This document shows positions 11,681-24,139 of a stretch of 64,000 nt of DNA, in pieces; position 1 is the stretch's first letter, and each line of letters opens with the position of its first letter. The DNA is taken from contig NW_020954687.1 of NCBI RefSeq assembly GCF_900497805.2, forward strand, positions 6,655,490-6,719,489, in the 5' to 3' direction. A program made the translations under genes and the position numbers. The stretch comes from Vombatus ursinus. Lineage: Eukaryota; Chordata; Mammalia; Diprotodontia; Vombatidae. The notes under the pieces are model-generated. The model made no database searches and was not told where the DNA came from. It saw only the letters and a program-made list of their open reading frames with translations.

Positions 11681-13040
11681 GAAATCTCAATCTTTTAAAA
11701 TTAATTATGACCCTAGAAATATGTAAAAAAGGATCTGTAGAAAGAAAAAGAGTTGTCATAAAGCCCATGCATATAACTCTGTAGAAGAGGCATATTCACA
11801 GGCCTTCAAGTCAGAAAATAGAGCTGTGTATAAATTTCAGATAACTAATTTTGATAACAAGCACATTATCTAGCAACCTTTCTTTCTACCTAGATTACTA
11901 TTGACAGAAAAGTTGAGATTTAAGTTGTTAGGAATTTAAAACCACCAAAAGCGATCAGGAATTGTTTCCAAACGATACTACAAAGTCTATTCACACTGAA
12001 GGCTTCAACCCCTGATCCCAGCCTGTTCATATTGGATCCTCGGTGTTTTGGAGGAACTTATCTCCCAAACTACATTCGGGGAAAGAAATATATTTGTATT
12101 CCATCAGGAATGTGACTGAAATTATTTTTTGTTGCTCTGTTATTAATTTCCTTCCCAAATATTTAACTTTTTTTTAATGTTTCAAATAGTTGTGTATAAA
12201 TCTGGAACAGACTGTACTGCTGGAAAATGATCTATGCCTGGAGTTGAAAAGGAGGAAGAAGCAGGGCCGGATTGCTTTTGAGAAATTGCAAAGCACTGTT
12301 GCTGATTTTCAGCTTTCCCATGATAGCAAAGGCCTGTCTTTTCAATACTAGCATTCTACCAGTGTTGCTGTATGTCAGTGGAATGTTATTACCTCTGAAG
12401 AACTAGAGATGAATATCCCATAGAAGGTAATGGAAAAGCAAATGGTAGATTTGAGAAGGCTGCAACATATTCAAAGAAGAATTCCAAAGAAGAGTAGGAA
12501 TAAAGGATGCCATTGGGGAATTTCATGTCTAGAAGAGATGATAGGCTGGTCACCTCAAAAGAGGAAGAGATGATAGGTAGATAGCCAGAGTGCTGTATTG
12601 GTATCCTCAAAATATTGAGAGAAAGCAAGGAAAGCTTCCATAATTTTGGGTGGACCCCCACGTCAAACTTTTTGGAGAGCACGGACAAGAATTACACAAG
12701 GTGGGCAAGCATGGATAGGTTGCATTCTGCATTGGTGGAGAGAATTCCTGAATTGATGAGACCATAGATTCACTTTAGGATTTGAGTATTGTTTCAAATT
12801 GTTCTGAGTCTCAAGTTAGCCACTGACTAACAAGGCTAGAGTCAACTTCATATTTTCCCAATTATTTTTCCAATATGTGGAAGCAGGTGAGCCAAGATAA
12901 GTAAATTGTCTTTTGAGAGTTTCCACTATCTGAACTGAGTCTCTGAGGGTCCAGTTACTGCAACACATATATCACCCAAATTATGACATATAGTTTGCCA
13001 AATAAGTCACTGAGTTATTAGTTCATCAACAAATAGTTTG
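11681..13040. other. No gene or recognised repeat
   Basis: About 1.3 kb of intron 5. Open frames at 11523-11784 and 12389-12688 have no recognisable product. Part of it may be very old repeat that I cannot classify. Confidence 0.4.
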
Positions 13041-13057
13041 TCTAACATATGTATGTC

Positions 13058-13155
13058 TTAGACCAGAGATCAGCAAACTATGGCTTGCTGGCCACCTGTT
13101 TTTATACAGTTTGACTGTATAAAAACAGGTGGCATGCTGAATTTGGGCCATTTCC
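13058..13155. mobile_element. hAT-like DNA transposon relic collapsed to a head-to-head hairpin
   Basis: agatcagcaaactatggc resembles the terminal sequence of old mammalian hAT-type elements. It runs into a perfect inverted repeat at 13091-13133: gccacctgtttttatacag, five-base spacer tttga, then the exact complement. The right arm continues into aatttgggcc. Family assignment is tentative. Confidence 0.5.
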
Positions 13156-13394
13156 AACTATTGCCTTTAAATTCTGAGTGAATTCTGTTTCTATATCTAT
13201 CCATCTCTCTGGCTATTTATCTACGTCTATCTATGCAGAATATTCCCCAAGTCATAGTGCAGTGATAAGTTATTAAGTCTTAAAACTGCGCTAAGACTTT
13301 TGGACCACCTTGTATGTTATATTTGAGCCTCGATTTCATTTGTGTAGAGAAAATCCTTACTATTAATGCATATTGGCACTTGCCAATACTCAGA

Positions 13395-13505
13395 GATTTG
13401 CCTAGCCTCAAGAGGTTAAGTAACTTGCCTATGTTCACACATCTGTGTCATAGGCAAGACTTTAAGCCAGGTCTTCTAGACACTGATACCAGAACTGACT
13501 CATTA
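13395..13505 (-). mobile_element. MIR relic
   Basis: gaggttaagtaacttgccta, gttcacacatctgtgtcata and gccaggtcttctagacactg give an antisense MIR core. It is followed by a (CA)9 run ending at 13562. Confidence 0.6.
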
Positions 13506-14044
13506 TACCTATGTGCTATGTCATATGCACACATGTGCGCTAGCACACACACACACACACACATGAATTTTAGGCAGGTGCTGTTGATGCACAATATAAT
13601 GAACCTGACCCATAACTGAACGGTAGTAACAGATTGGGCTCTGTCATATTTTGGAAAGCATCATTTTCCTAAATATCCCAGGTTACTTGTTACTGTAGTA
13701 GCCTACTTACAAACACTAATATTCTCTTAACGATGCTTATAGCTACTAATTATGAAATACCATGATCTCAGGAGTATCCATATTATAAACAACCCAAAAT
13801 GCAATGGAAAAACACATGGCAGGTATACATAGAACTGTAGGATATTACCAGTGACTCACATGATAAAAATAATATGAAAGTCATCACCAAAGGTATAGAT
13901 AGTTGGGAAAAGAGGTGGGCCATGTAGTGAGAATTAGAGAGAATATACTGTCAACCTAAGAATACTTTTGGTACCTTTAAGATATTAAAAGAATCAGAGA
14001 AAGTCTTCTGGGATATTGCGTATATTCTCTATGGGAGAATTAAA

Positions 14045-14235
14045 AGAAGGCCCTGGGCCATCTCCAGTTGTCCTGATCTATATCTGACCCAGATGGCTCC
14101 AGAGGAGAAAGTGAGGCAGGTGACTTTGCACAGCCCTCCCTCACTTAAATCTAATTCACTCACAAGTCATGGCATCATCTTTCTGATGTAATGGTCCTCT
14201 TTGAGAATGAAGGACAAAAACAAACAAATGAAAAA
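14045..14235 (-). mobile_element. Marsupial interspersed repeat, RTE-associated SINE type (name uncertain)
   Basis: The complement reads tttttgtccttcattctcaa, gaggaccattacatcag, gtgagtgaattagatttaag and ctggagatggcccagggcc. The same sequence in the other orientation is at 21255-21440, so it is a repeat family whatever its name. Confidence 0.6.
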
Positions 14236-15194
14236 AAAAATCCCACAAAAGATGGCCACAGACATACATGCTATGAAAACACCTGGCAAGGATTTGGCCT
14301 AGGTGGTCATAAGAGTACCTATACTGATATGATTCCAGATCTATCCAAGTCTCTAAGCAATAAAAGGAAAAACACTCAATCATAATTATCCATTAATACT
14401 TTAACATGAAAGTAGTTTATTCCATTAGTTAGTCAGTCATTATCTAATAACGCCACTTCTAACTACTTCCTCCCTCCCTAAGTTCCAATTTTGAAATGAA
14501 ACAAAGTACAAGCATGATTTTTCTTGGGATGAAGAGGAAATTGATGAAGGTCTGGACCATGGGCTCTGCTTTAAGTTAACCTCAGGTAGGATGCTCTAAG
14601 GGGCCTTCCTGAGTAACCAGTATGCTTGTGTGTGGAGTAGGAGGGAAGGGTCAATATGAGAGCAAAAGGAGGAAAGTACAGAGTGGGGAGAAGCCTGGCC
14701 ACCAATTTAGCCTTTTTCACAGTTCTGCCTATGGTCAATCCTGCCTATAGTCATGAAAATACAAGAACACAATTATCCAAGTTTTCTGATAGCCTGGGAA
14801 AGTTGTTGTTTGTCCTTCGTTAGTAGTTTGTTGAATGGTGCCCTGATGGCATGAAAGTATTACTGCTGCTTTCAAATATTTTTCCTCTCTCCCTAATAAA
14901 AGAGATTATGTATATATTAGAATTGTGCCCACATCCATATCATAGGTATATTGCACTATCAAAATATAGTTCAATAATTTAAAATAATAAAAAACCTTGT
15001 TGTTAAAGGGGGAAATCACCCAAAGTTTTTATAAAACAAATTTAAAAGCTCACTATTTCATTTTATATGATTTTGTATTTCCAACTTAAAAACACAGACC
15101 TGTCTCTAGTTTTAGAAGTAGTGACAATTTTTTTTGAATTGTGAGAATGTAGGTCCAGAAATTTTACAGATTGTAGGTCTCTAATCCAGCTGCT
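14236..15194. other. No gene or recognised repeat
   Basis: Intron 5. A short stretch at about 14803 (gttgttgtttgtccttcgtt) resembles the start of the repeat at 21255. Otherwise nothing recognised. Confidence 0.4.
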
Positions 15195-15300
15195 GCAAAG
15201 GGGGCTTTCCTTATTAATAAATGTTGTATCTCTTTTTGCCTTTGTTTGTATTCATGGTGCTTAGCACAGAGTAAGTGCTTAATAAATATTTGTTGACCTA
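15195..15300 (+). mobile_element. L2 3' tail
   Basis: tttgtattcatggtgcttag, cacagagtaagtgcttaata and aatatttgttgacc are the L2 terminal region. Confidence 0.7.
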
Positions 15301-15648
15301 TCTGAATGAATTAGTTAACTAAACCCATTGATATAAATTGGTAAATGCACATTCTGACCTCTTACAAATTCAAAACCATAAAGTGAAATGTGCTCTCAGG
15401 AATCATTTCGGCAAGACTGCTTTTATAGGATGTGTAACATAGGAACAGTTTTAGATTGTGATTTAACTTATCCAGCACCTTTGTTTACTGCTCTGAAGAC
15501 CTATGGGATTCACTAATGGTATTTAACCACTAGCAGAGAATAAACCTACTAAATTCAGACAAGAAAAATAATCTGAATAATAGTTCAAGAGTAAGATAAT
15601 GTCACGAGCTTTACAGAATTAAGTTCCTGAGGTTTGCGAGAAAGGATT

Positions 15649-15912
15649 TTGTTGTCTGGTCATTTTTCCCTTGTGTCCAACTTTTCTTGAGCCCATTTGG
15701 GGTTTTCTTGGCAAAGATACTGGATTGGTTTGCCGTTTCCATCTCCACTTCATTTTACAGGTCCTCACATGCAACTGAGGCAAATAGAGTTACGTGACTT
15801 GCCTAGGGTCACACAACTAATAAGTGTTTGAGGCCAGATTTGAACTCAGGAAGATGAGTTTTCCTGACTCCAGGTCTTATGCTCTATCCACTGTGCCACC
15901 TCGCTGCCTCTT
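15649..15912 (-). mobile_element. tRNA-derived marsupial SINE (Mar1-like), near full length
   Basis: Antisense: a 3' end with gggttttcttggcaaagata and ctggattggtttgccgtttc, the core ttgcctagggtcacacaact, then tatccactgtgccacctcgc (head). About 260 bp. It carries a short internal repetition near gaagatgagttttcctgac. Confidence 0.85.
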
Positions 15913-16839
15913 GCAAGAAAGTATTAGGTCTATGGATTAGAGTTAGTTTCAACTTAAGAGGTTGCTAAGGAAAACAGTAGCAAACATTCAAGGATGAAAA
16001 CAAAACTATCTTGGAGTAAGGAAAGTGAGATAATTTCCCCCTGAGAATGCTCTATTTCATCTTTTAATAACCTTATAATATTTTCCTAGGTAAGATAATT
16101 TTTTATTTTCCTAAAATTTTATTCACCAGAGTGATTAGGCTTTTCAATATATCAAGCACAAGATCAAATTCACTAAGTAGCCATAGAGGTGTGTAACTAA
16201 TTGGTATTACTTAGTGAATTGGAATGGTAGATGAAAATCCTAAGTATTTGCCAAGTATAGTAAAACAAGTTACCATTGCTTTAAGTCTTTCACTAGGGTT
16301 CTAGAAACAAATTCAATTCAATGGACATTTTGTGAGAAGTGATTAACCAATAATTTTCCGGAGATTCAGAGCTCTCCCTGTCTCAAATCCTTTAAAAGTT
16401 CAGTCTGAGGATCATTCATTATTTATAATGAGACTGCATTGACTCTCCTGGATCTTGCTCAGACCCCAGCCAACCTTGTAAGGAATTTAATTTAAGGTGA
16501 GGAAGCTCATTGTGTTCTGCTCAGACTTGAGTGGTATCTTTGACTTGATAGCCTAAAGCTATGGGTGGTCTGGTATAGAGATACTTTCCCTATCCAAGAG
16601 ATATTCAGCCCTTCATTTAACATAGCCCACTTCCAATCACATTAACCAACTAGATTTGATTGCTATTTGATGGACCACCTACTGTTTTGAAGGGTATATC
16701 ACTGCCATGATTATCTTTGGTTTCAGAGAGATTGCCAAATGACCATCATTTTATTAATAACCTGCTGCCCTTACTAATAAAATGATTAAATTACCCAGAA
16801 ATTATGTCTCTCAAACTTTTTTAAACATCACAATTTAAT

Positions 16840-16910
16840 AAGCAACTACTGTATACAGAAACAAAAATAAAATAGATTCTGTCCTCAAGGCACTTACATT
16901 ACACTGGCAA
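16840..16910 (-). mobile_element. L2 3' end fragment
   Basis: tttaataagcaactactgta, then attctgtcctcaaggcactt. This is the L2 terminal region in antisense. Confidence 0.55.
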
Positions 16911-16924
16911 AGTAGAGAGTTAAA

Positions 16925-17130
16925 TCATTTTGGAGAATCTTACTCAAAATTGGAAAAGACTGTATCATCGAATTCAATCTCCATTACTTTTACAGATTAG
17001 TAAACTGAGGACCCAAGGAGGTACAATGACTGAGCCAATCTCACACACGTAATAGTAAGTAGCAGAGGCTGGATTCTAACCTGTGTCTTCCAACTTCTAG
17101 TCCAGAGATCTCTACATTGTATCTCACTGC
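16925..17130 (-). mobile_element. MIR relic
   Basis: ttacagattagtaaactgag, ggctggattctaacctgtgt and tgtatctcactgctt: decayed antisense MIR. Confidence 0.65.
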
Positions 17131-17201
17131 TTCTACACCCCGTCAACTTTTCTTTTCTTAAAAGCCCAGGTTTTTGCATAAAATTATCTGGCAAACTGCT
17201 T

Positions 17202-17421
17202 CAAAACTTTGCTTCACCTTGCTAGCTTAAGACTTGAAGGTCTGGAATAGTGCTAAACACATAGTAGGTCCTTAATCAAAGCTTTGCTTCACCTTGCTAG
17301 TTGAAGACTTTAGTGTCTGGTGTGGCGCTGCACACCTAGTAGGTCCTTAATCAAAACTTTGCTTCACTTTGCTAGTTTAAGACCTGAGGGGCTGATGCTG
17401 AACACACAGTAGGTCCTCAAT
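17202..17421. repeat. 75-bp tandem repeat, three copies
   Basis: Units start at 17202, 17277 and 17352, each with caaaRctttgcttcac at its start and agtaggtcctYaatc at its end. The third copy is 70 bp. Units differ at a modest number of positions. The unit end looks like an L2/MIR tail (cacatagtaggtccttaatc), so the array probably grew from a transposon tail. Confidence 0.9.
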
Positions 17422-18044
17422 CAGTGCTTACTGAATTGATATTCTCAGAGCATAAAGGTGTTAATGTGAATGTAAAGCGCTAGAGCTGCCTTCAGAGACT
17501 AGTTTACTCCCAAAGCTCATAGAAGGTTATTAAGCTTTAACCAGTTCAACAGTTCTGCCAGGTTGTAAATATGCATTTGCTTTTTGCCCATCAATGTTCA
17601 AGTTTTTGCTGTAAAGCAGCAGACATAATTTCTTTGCATGTTGTTTAAGCACCTTCTTTTCCTGGGAGAAAAATCTCACATATGAACATAAAAGAAGAAA
17701 GATGACAATCATTACTGTTGCACTGAGTTATGCAGTCAGCTGGAAACTGCTAGGCTAGAACTTACTGTGTCTTCAATCATCTTCCATAGACACTAGGTTT
17801 CACCAAAATCAATGGTAGACTTTGCTTCTGGAGAACTCAATAATAAGGACATGAAAATTAATATTTTTTTTTTTGCTTAAGAAAGGTGACATGGCTGCAT
17901 AAATGCAACACGGATCAATGCCTGTATTCTCCATGGAGAAAACCTTTGCTGGGCATCACTTGTAAACCCAGAGAAGTGATAATTACTCCTTATTCTGTAA
18001 GAGGGCAAGTGGAATAACATTTGGTTATCCTGTCAACATAGATG

Positions 18045-18180
18045 CAGCTCAACAAATCAATTGCACAAATACGCATCAAATGCTTACTGTATACAAAGCA
18101 TGGGACAGGATGCTCTGTGGGATAAAAAGAAGAGAATACCCAAGTCCTTGCCTTCATGGAACTTAGAGTCTAGTAGATCT
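18045..18180 (-). mobile_element. L2 3' end fragment
   Basis: tacgcatcaaatgcttactg, gcatgggacaggatgctctg and tgccttcatggaacttagag match antisense L2 terminal blocks. Confidence 0.6.
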
Positions 18181-20029
18181 TACAAACTAAACTTGCCTCT
18201 ATTCAGGGTATGATCTGGAGGAAAGTACCAGAATTCAATAATGAATTTGAGCTCTGAAGGCCAATATTCTTAGTAATTTAGGACAAGACTCCTCTCTCCC
18301 TCCCAATAGCAGTGATTCCTTCAAATTAGCTGATAATTCCTCTTAACTTTCCCATTCAGGTATAGACATGATTTTATTAAAAATAATGAGCTAGGGAGAG
18401 AAAAAAGAGGGAATACACCTCATGGAAACAATTTAAAGCAACTAGCTAGTATTGATTAAATGAAGGATAGTGAAGATTTTTAAATCTATATTGTAAAATT
18501 CTAAGAATACGTAAAGAAACAAGGTAGTAGTCAGAATGCATATTAAAGCAACCAAAAATGGAATTTCAGAATGACAAATGTATTCTTTCCCTGGAAACAG
18601 GAGCTTGTTACAATCACCTGAGAAACTGCTTCTTTCCTTCTTATCTTTTAAGTGGACATGATCTTTATGCAAAAAATATCACCACAAAGTACAGTTAAAT
18701 GAAGAGATGTGCCCCAGACCCATGCCCTCCATGGCTCCTGGGCCCTGTCAGTCACACTGCTTTGTTTTATGCAACATGGCACAACGAGGCACCCAGACAA
18801 GATGGATCAAAGTGCCCAAGAGTTAGCTGTAAGAAATCAAACGCAAAAAGGCTTCATAGGGGATGGAAAGCAAAAAGCTCCCTGGTGTTTTAATTTCTTA
18901 TAGCATTTCACCTTTTGGGGGTTTCAAGAACTCGACTACAGTTGGAGTTTAGTATTCAGTGGATGGCCTGGCTTTTTCATTTTTTTTCTAATGGCTGTGG
19001 TATAAAAAAAAATGCCAGAGGAATTGGATTATCCTACTTTGAATAATAATCTACTGTTCTTTTCTGGTACCTCTTTTCTGAAGAGTTCAAATCTTTCCAC
19101 TGGAATAAATTCATTGAGATTCTTCATGCTTCTGTGGGGTTGGGGGAGGAAGAGGAAAAGATATGGGGATACCCTCAGCAACTAGATAAGTTGAATTACA
19201 TCTTAAGTGAAATGCTGCAGCTGGATGACTGCTCCAAGCAACGCTCTGAAAGTAGGTTAAGACAAGAAGTGGAATGCCACATCCAATTAAAATTTCAAGG
19301 GCAAATTAGACAGGCAAGATGTAATGAATAGTGTTGGAGCCTGGCCAGGTCATTGGAGTTAAAACTCATTCAAAGAAGTGGATGTATCAGTGGCCCTGGC
19401 CTCTGTTTAACCTCTCATCCAAAGGATGATGCTTTTGCCAAAAACAAAACTATTTGATATTTCTCCAGGAAGAACGTGGGTTCAGAGAGGCACTCATGAA
19501 GAATCATAACTCCAATGGACTCACCTCAATATTTTACAGTACCCAAGTGTTACCTAGGGACTTGAACTATTTCTAATTCTATCTGCCTATTATTATAGGG
19601 AATCACAAAGATGGTCATATTCAGAAAGAAAAGAAAGAAACCTCTGGCACAATTGGAGATACAAAATAAAAGTGAAGTATGTACAGTTCATATAGCATCT
19701 CAAGGTTGCTCTTTGTCATCTTTTCATTAGTTTACCCCAGAATGAGGATTCACTTCCCCCTGGTTGTTATCCCTTTTGTGCAAAAAAGCATTGAACCTAG
19801 GTTCTCTGACACCCAATCCCAGTACTCCACTATTCTAGCAGCTTACAGGAAGAAGAGATACAAAAAAGTTTATAATTGACCAAAGGTTATAGAAAGAGTA
19901 AAGGGACTAAACTGGCTATAAACCCTAAGTCATCTGCTTCCTATTCTAGCATTTCCTCCCCTCTACCTTACTGAGCTTTTAAGAAATCTATTATAAACTA
20001 TTCTAAGGATGCTTTTAGCTCCTCACTTT
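18181..20029. other. No gene or recognised repeat
   Basis: About 1.8 kb of intron 5. It includes two overlapping 64-codon frames at 18699-18903 with no recognisable product and short A/T runs near 17865, 18980 and 19005. No clear repeat signatures. Confidence 0.4.
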
Positions 20030-20910
20030 CAATCTTTGCTGTTTCCAATCCATGCTCCAGACAGCTGCCGAATTGATATTTCTGAAATATACTACCAACC
20101 ATGTCTCTTTCCTGCTCGAAAATCTTCAGTGACTCCCTGTGTTTTCTAGGATAAAACACGAAATCCTCAGCCCAACCTGTGAAGCTTCCAGTTTGGTTCC
20201 CAATTACCTTTCCAATCTTATTTCCTGTTCATCCCTTTCCGGCACTCTCCACTGTATGCAAACTAGCCTGTAGGCTCTTTCCTACAGGAAGCGTCCCAGC
20301 TTCCATTTCTGTACTTTTGTTCTGGTTGTCTTCCATGCCTGGAATGCACTGCTTCCCCCCAACATGTCTTCCTCTTAGGCTCCCTTTGTTGTTGTTCAGT
20401 CATGTCCAGCTCTAAGGGCAAAGATACCAGAGTGGTTTGCCATTTCCTTCTCTAGTGTGCCTCTATTTTACAGATGAGGAATCGAGGCAAATAGAGTGGA
20501 AGTGACTTGTCAAGGATCACGTAGTTGGCAAGTGTCTGAGGCTGGATTTGAACCCAGATCTTCCTGACTCCAGGCTTGGTACTCTCTCCATTGCACCACC
20601 TGGCTGCTCCTTTGAATCCCTAACTTCTTCGAAGCACATCTTAGGTTCTTCAGGAGGCCTTTTCTGATCTCCCACTGAAAATACTATGTATTTCTTGAAA
20701 ATATTCTATATTCCTTTAAATATACATTGTATTTACTTGTTTGGCTACATTTTATGTCCCTTCATAGATTATAAGTTCCTTGAGAGCAGGGAGTGTGTCT
20801 GTGCATATGTGTGTGTGTGTGTGTATATGTGTGTGTACATGTATTTTGTATCTACTTAGTACAATAGCTAGTACATAATAAGCTTTAAATATTTTTTAAT
20901 TGACCTGAAT
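20030..20910 (+). mobile_element. L2 LINE 3' end, split by a SINE
   Basis: Left part: tcttcagtgactccctgtgt, tttctaggataaaacacgaa and tcttccatgcctggaatgca. Right part: tcttcaggaggccttttctg, tataagttccttgagagcag and a tail agtacataataagctttaaa. The order matches L2 as recalled, with the SINE at 20391-20612 between them and a (GT)n run near 20808. Confidence 0.85.
20391..20612 (-). mobile_element. tRNA-derived marsupial SINE (Mar1-like) nested in L2
   Basis: Antisense: gttgttgttcagtcatgtcc at the 3' end, gtggtttgccatttccttct, the core aagtgacttgtcaaggatca and the head ccattgcaccacctggctgc. L2 sequence resumes directly after it. Confidence 0.9.
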
Positions 20911-21249
20911 TGAATGTTTTAAATGGAATCAAGACCTATCCTGTTCATCTTCTGACTCTCAGGTAAAACCATATCTAAGGTATTTCCAAAGACTGAGAAC
21001 TTACCCTATTTTAAGAAGACTTCTCATCTTTACTTGGTTCCTCATCTGTAGGAAGTTATCCCTTATATTTCACCTTTATGACCTAAGCTTCTTCCTTTTC
21101 CCCTCCCACTGTTCTCTATATCAACAATATTGATATCTGTTTAGAGTATTTTTACTCATTTCGATATCACCATGTAAAAATAATTAGAATATTGACTTTC
21201 TTTATAAATGACCATTGCCTCCTGTTTCCATTGATATACCAGTCAACAG

Positions 21250-21790
21250 CATGTTAGTTGTTGTTTGTCTTTCATTTTTGAAGAGGATCAATGACATCAC
21301 AGGCAGATATCTTGACTCAAATGTGAATTGGTGTTAAGTGAGGCAGAGTTGTACAAAGTTGTCAGCCTAATTCTCTTCCAGAGTCGTCAAAGTCCAGAGG
21401 CAAGACAAAAGTCAAGATGATTGGCGAAGGCCTGGGATTCAGAGGATGACTTTGGTGTCTTCATTGTCTGACCAAACTCTAAGCACTCCACAGTGCCTGT
21501 TTCAGATGCCTTCGTAGCCATTGGAACAACTTGTTTTCATTTGCCCATTCCACCAGGGTAAGTCTTTTTCCCCTAACTCACAGATGGATTTGAGGCCTGT
21601 TAGTTACCCTCAATCTGGTTTAACCTTGTCTGCTAAGATAGTTCTCCTGGGGTGTGGCCACTGTGCATACTAGCTCTTCTTGGAGACAACTTGGAGAGTT
21701 GGGTGACAGGTAGACACCAAAGGTGGATGAGCAACCCTGAAAAGGACTCGGCAAGCCTTCCACCAGAGTTACTAGACCTCCCTGAACACC
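21250..21790 (+). mobile_element. Marsupial interspersed repeat, RTE-associated SINE type (name uncertain)
   Basis: gttgttgtttgtctttcatt, tgaagaggatcaatgacatc, tgtgaattggtgttaagtga and caagacaaaagtcaagatga. The first 190 bp match the complement of 14045-14235. The part after about 21450 is assigned by continuity only. Confidence 0.55.
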
Positions 21791-23156
21791 CTATATACCT
21801 ATTTGTTATATGTCTGGAATAGTGGAGGGAAGTCTCATCTGACCTGAATTAATTAACAAAACTGATTTGATTCAGTGTTCCTTTTTTTTTTTTTTAACTA
21901 AATCCTGCAAGGTCACTAAAGGCATACACTTGTACTCTGTACACATGGACAAGATCACACTGCTTTTTCACACATCAGAAAACAAGGATTTCTTACCTAG
22001 CTTAGTCCAGATTGACTACCAAAAAGTGGAAAGCAAAGTGTCTTTCTCAGGTTGATGGTTTTTCTCATCACGTCATCTTCAAGTTAATAATAAGGAAAGG
22101 AAATGAAAATAACATGAGCCCACTCAGCTTCAGGAAGGATCAAGAAGTGACGTGCTCCTGCATTTATAAAAGGCCTCATCAAGCCTAGATTCTTGCTAAG
22201 AAAAGGTGTCAGACTCATCTATGAGGAGTTGAAAACGATTGAAATTTAACGTAGCTGCAGCCTGGGGTAGGAGGTGGAAGGTGTGTTCTTCTTTCATTAT
22301 TTTTGTCAGGAGATTTAATTTTTTTTTTACTCAGAACCTCTAAAATGTAATTTGAAGGCACTAATTTGTGGGAATAACCTGGAACCAAATATGAACTATG
22401 AATCAAAAGGAAGGAAGAGAGAGAAAAAAAATATGTAGTTATACCTGTGGCTGCAGTGATAACAATCTACTAAAAAATAAATCTACTCATCTAGTAATCT
22501 TCATCTAAACTCCCCACTGTTTAAATAAAGATAACTTCAGAGTAAATAGGAGTCTTTTCCCTACTGTGTTTCTGGTTTCATTAGCATTTGCTTCCTTGTG
22601 AGAGATTTGGATGATACTACCCCTTTTCGCTTGTGTCAGAAGAAGCATTTAACTCATCATATCAGTTTCTCACACACCGAGGGAGAAAAGCCAAGGACAG
22701 TCAAAATGAATAACAGAACCTGAAAACATTCATCCATGTCAACAAAACCCTTGTGGCCTCACTCTGGGAAGCCAACCAAAAAAGGTCAGTTCTTCTAAGG
22801 GTTCAACTGGCCCATTTATTCCAGTTCTGCAAAAACATTGGAACTAGGAACGCCTACTCAGCTCACTGCTAAATCCAGGAGGAGTGGGGGACACCGGGCC
22901 TGGGCAGTCTGCTCTCTAGGCTTTGTTTTGAGTTTCAGTGAAAAGATTATTCCAGTAATCTCTGCAGTACTCTCTCCAGTGCATAAAAGGGAGATGTATA
23001 GCTCTTTTCAAGAAAATTCAGCATATAAAAATCCAAAATTGAGGAATATATAATGAAAAGAGTGATCATTCAAGCACTGAGGCATTCTATTTACAAAGGA
23101 CTTCTTTCAAAAATCAAGATCCCCTATTTTTTTAAAGTACTTCTTTATAGAAATAG
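21791..23156. other. No gene or recognised repeat
   Basis: Intron 5 with T runs near 21880 and 22320. The frames at 21867-22055, 22215-22406 and 22838-23053 have no recognisable product. Confidence 0.4.
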
Positions 23157-23412
23157 GGCAGCTAGGTGGCACACTAGATAGAGTCCTGGGCCTGGAATCA
23201 GGAAGACTTCTCTTCCTGAGTTCAAATATGGCCTCAGACACTTACTAGCTGTATGACTCTGCAGTCACTTAACTCTGTCTGCCTCATTTTCCTCATCTGT
23301 AAAATGAGCTGGAGAAAGAACTGGCCAACCACTCCAGTATCTTTTCCAAGAAAACCCTAAACAAGGTTGTGAAGAGTCAGCCATCACTGAAAATGACTAA
23401 GCAACACCAAAT
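23157..23412 (+). mobile_element. tRNA-derived marsupial SINE (Mar1-like), full length
   Basis: Starts ggcagctaggtggcacacta gatagag, then gaatcaggaagacttctctt, the core tcctcatctgtaaaatgagc, and a 3' end with accactccagtatcttttcc and agaaaaccctaaac. Confidence 0.9.
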
Positions 23413-23579
23413 TTCTTTACAGATTTTTGACAGATCTTTGCATTCTTGACAGAGAAGATGAGAGGTAGAAATTAAAAAAACAAACAGGTTAAAAGCCACT
23501 GAAAAGGAAAGATCAAAAGTGAAGTTCAACCATTTCTGAAATTATAAAATTTAACATAAGTATAAGGACAACACAGAGT

Positions 23580-23905
23580 AATGATAATAATAATAATATC
23601 CAACCTATAGAGATATATAACAAGTATATAAAGATATAATCATATATTTATATGTCATGCCTTTAAAGTATTTTGTAAGCCATAAAGTCATAGATAAATA
23701 AAGATAAAGATTCTTAACAAATATAGAGAGATATAGGGATATAGACATATAGATACTTCTTAGTATAGGTAAGCAGTGTATATCGAGTATGCTATATCTT
23801 ATTATAGATATATAAGGAGAGAGAAAAAATACATATATACATCATTTACATATATTAATATATACATATATATCCCTATATCTATATATATTTATTACTT
23901 ACAGC
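23580..23905. repeat. AT-rich simple-sequence tract
   Basis: (ATA)n at 23581-23597, then irregular atatag/atatac runs for about 300 bp (tatagagatatata, agagatatagggatatagac). Low complexity, no coding content. Confidence 0.85.
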
Positions 23906-23934
23906 TATCTCTCTAGCTACCTACCTATGACTTT

Positions 23935-24118
23935 AAGACTTAAAAAGCATTTTAAAGACATGATCTCCTTTAAGTCCCACAACAAGCCTGGGAGGCAGGT
24001 GTTATTTTTATCCACATTTTCCAGATGATGAAACTGAGGTTTAGAAAAGTTAATTATTTTGCCTATGTTCGCACACCTAGTAAGTATATGAGGCAGCATT
24101 TGAACTCTACTCTTTCTG
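23935..24118 (-). mobile_element. MIR3/THER1-type SINE relic
   Basis: acatgatctcctttaagtcc, tttatccacattttccagat, gatgaaactgaggtttagaa and tttgaactctactctttctg in antisense order. Confidence 0.75.
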
Positions 24119-24139
24119 GCTCCTACTCTACTAATTACA

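Noticed and set aside
13091-13133. Perfect hairpin as a microRNA gene
   Set aside because: The arms are only 19 bp with a 5-base loop, too short for a typical precursor, and the flanks look like a DNA transposon terminus.
17202-17421. Three regularly spaced repeats as a CRISPR-like array
   Set aside because: Units are contiguous 75-bp tandem copies with no unique spacers, in a vertebrate intron.
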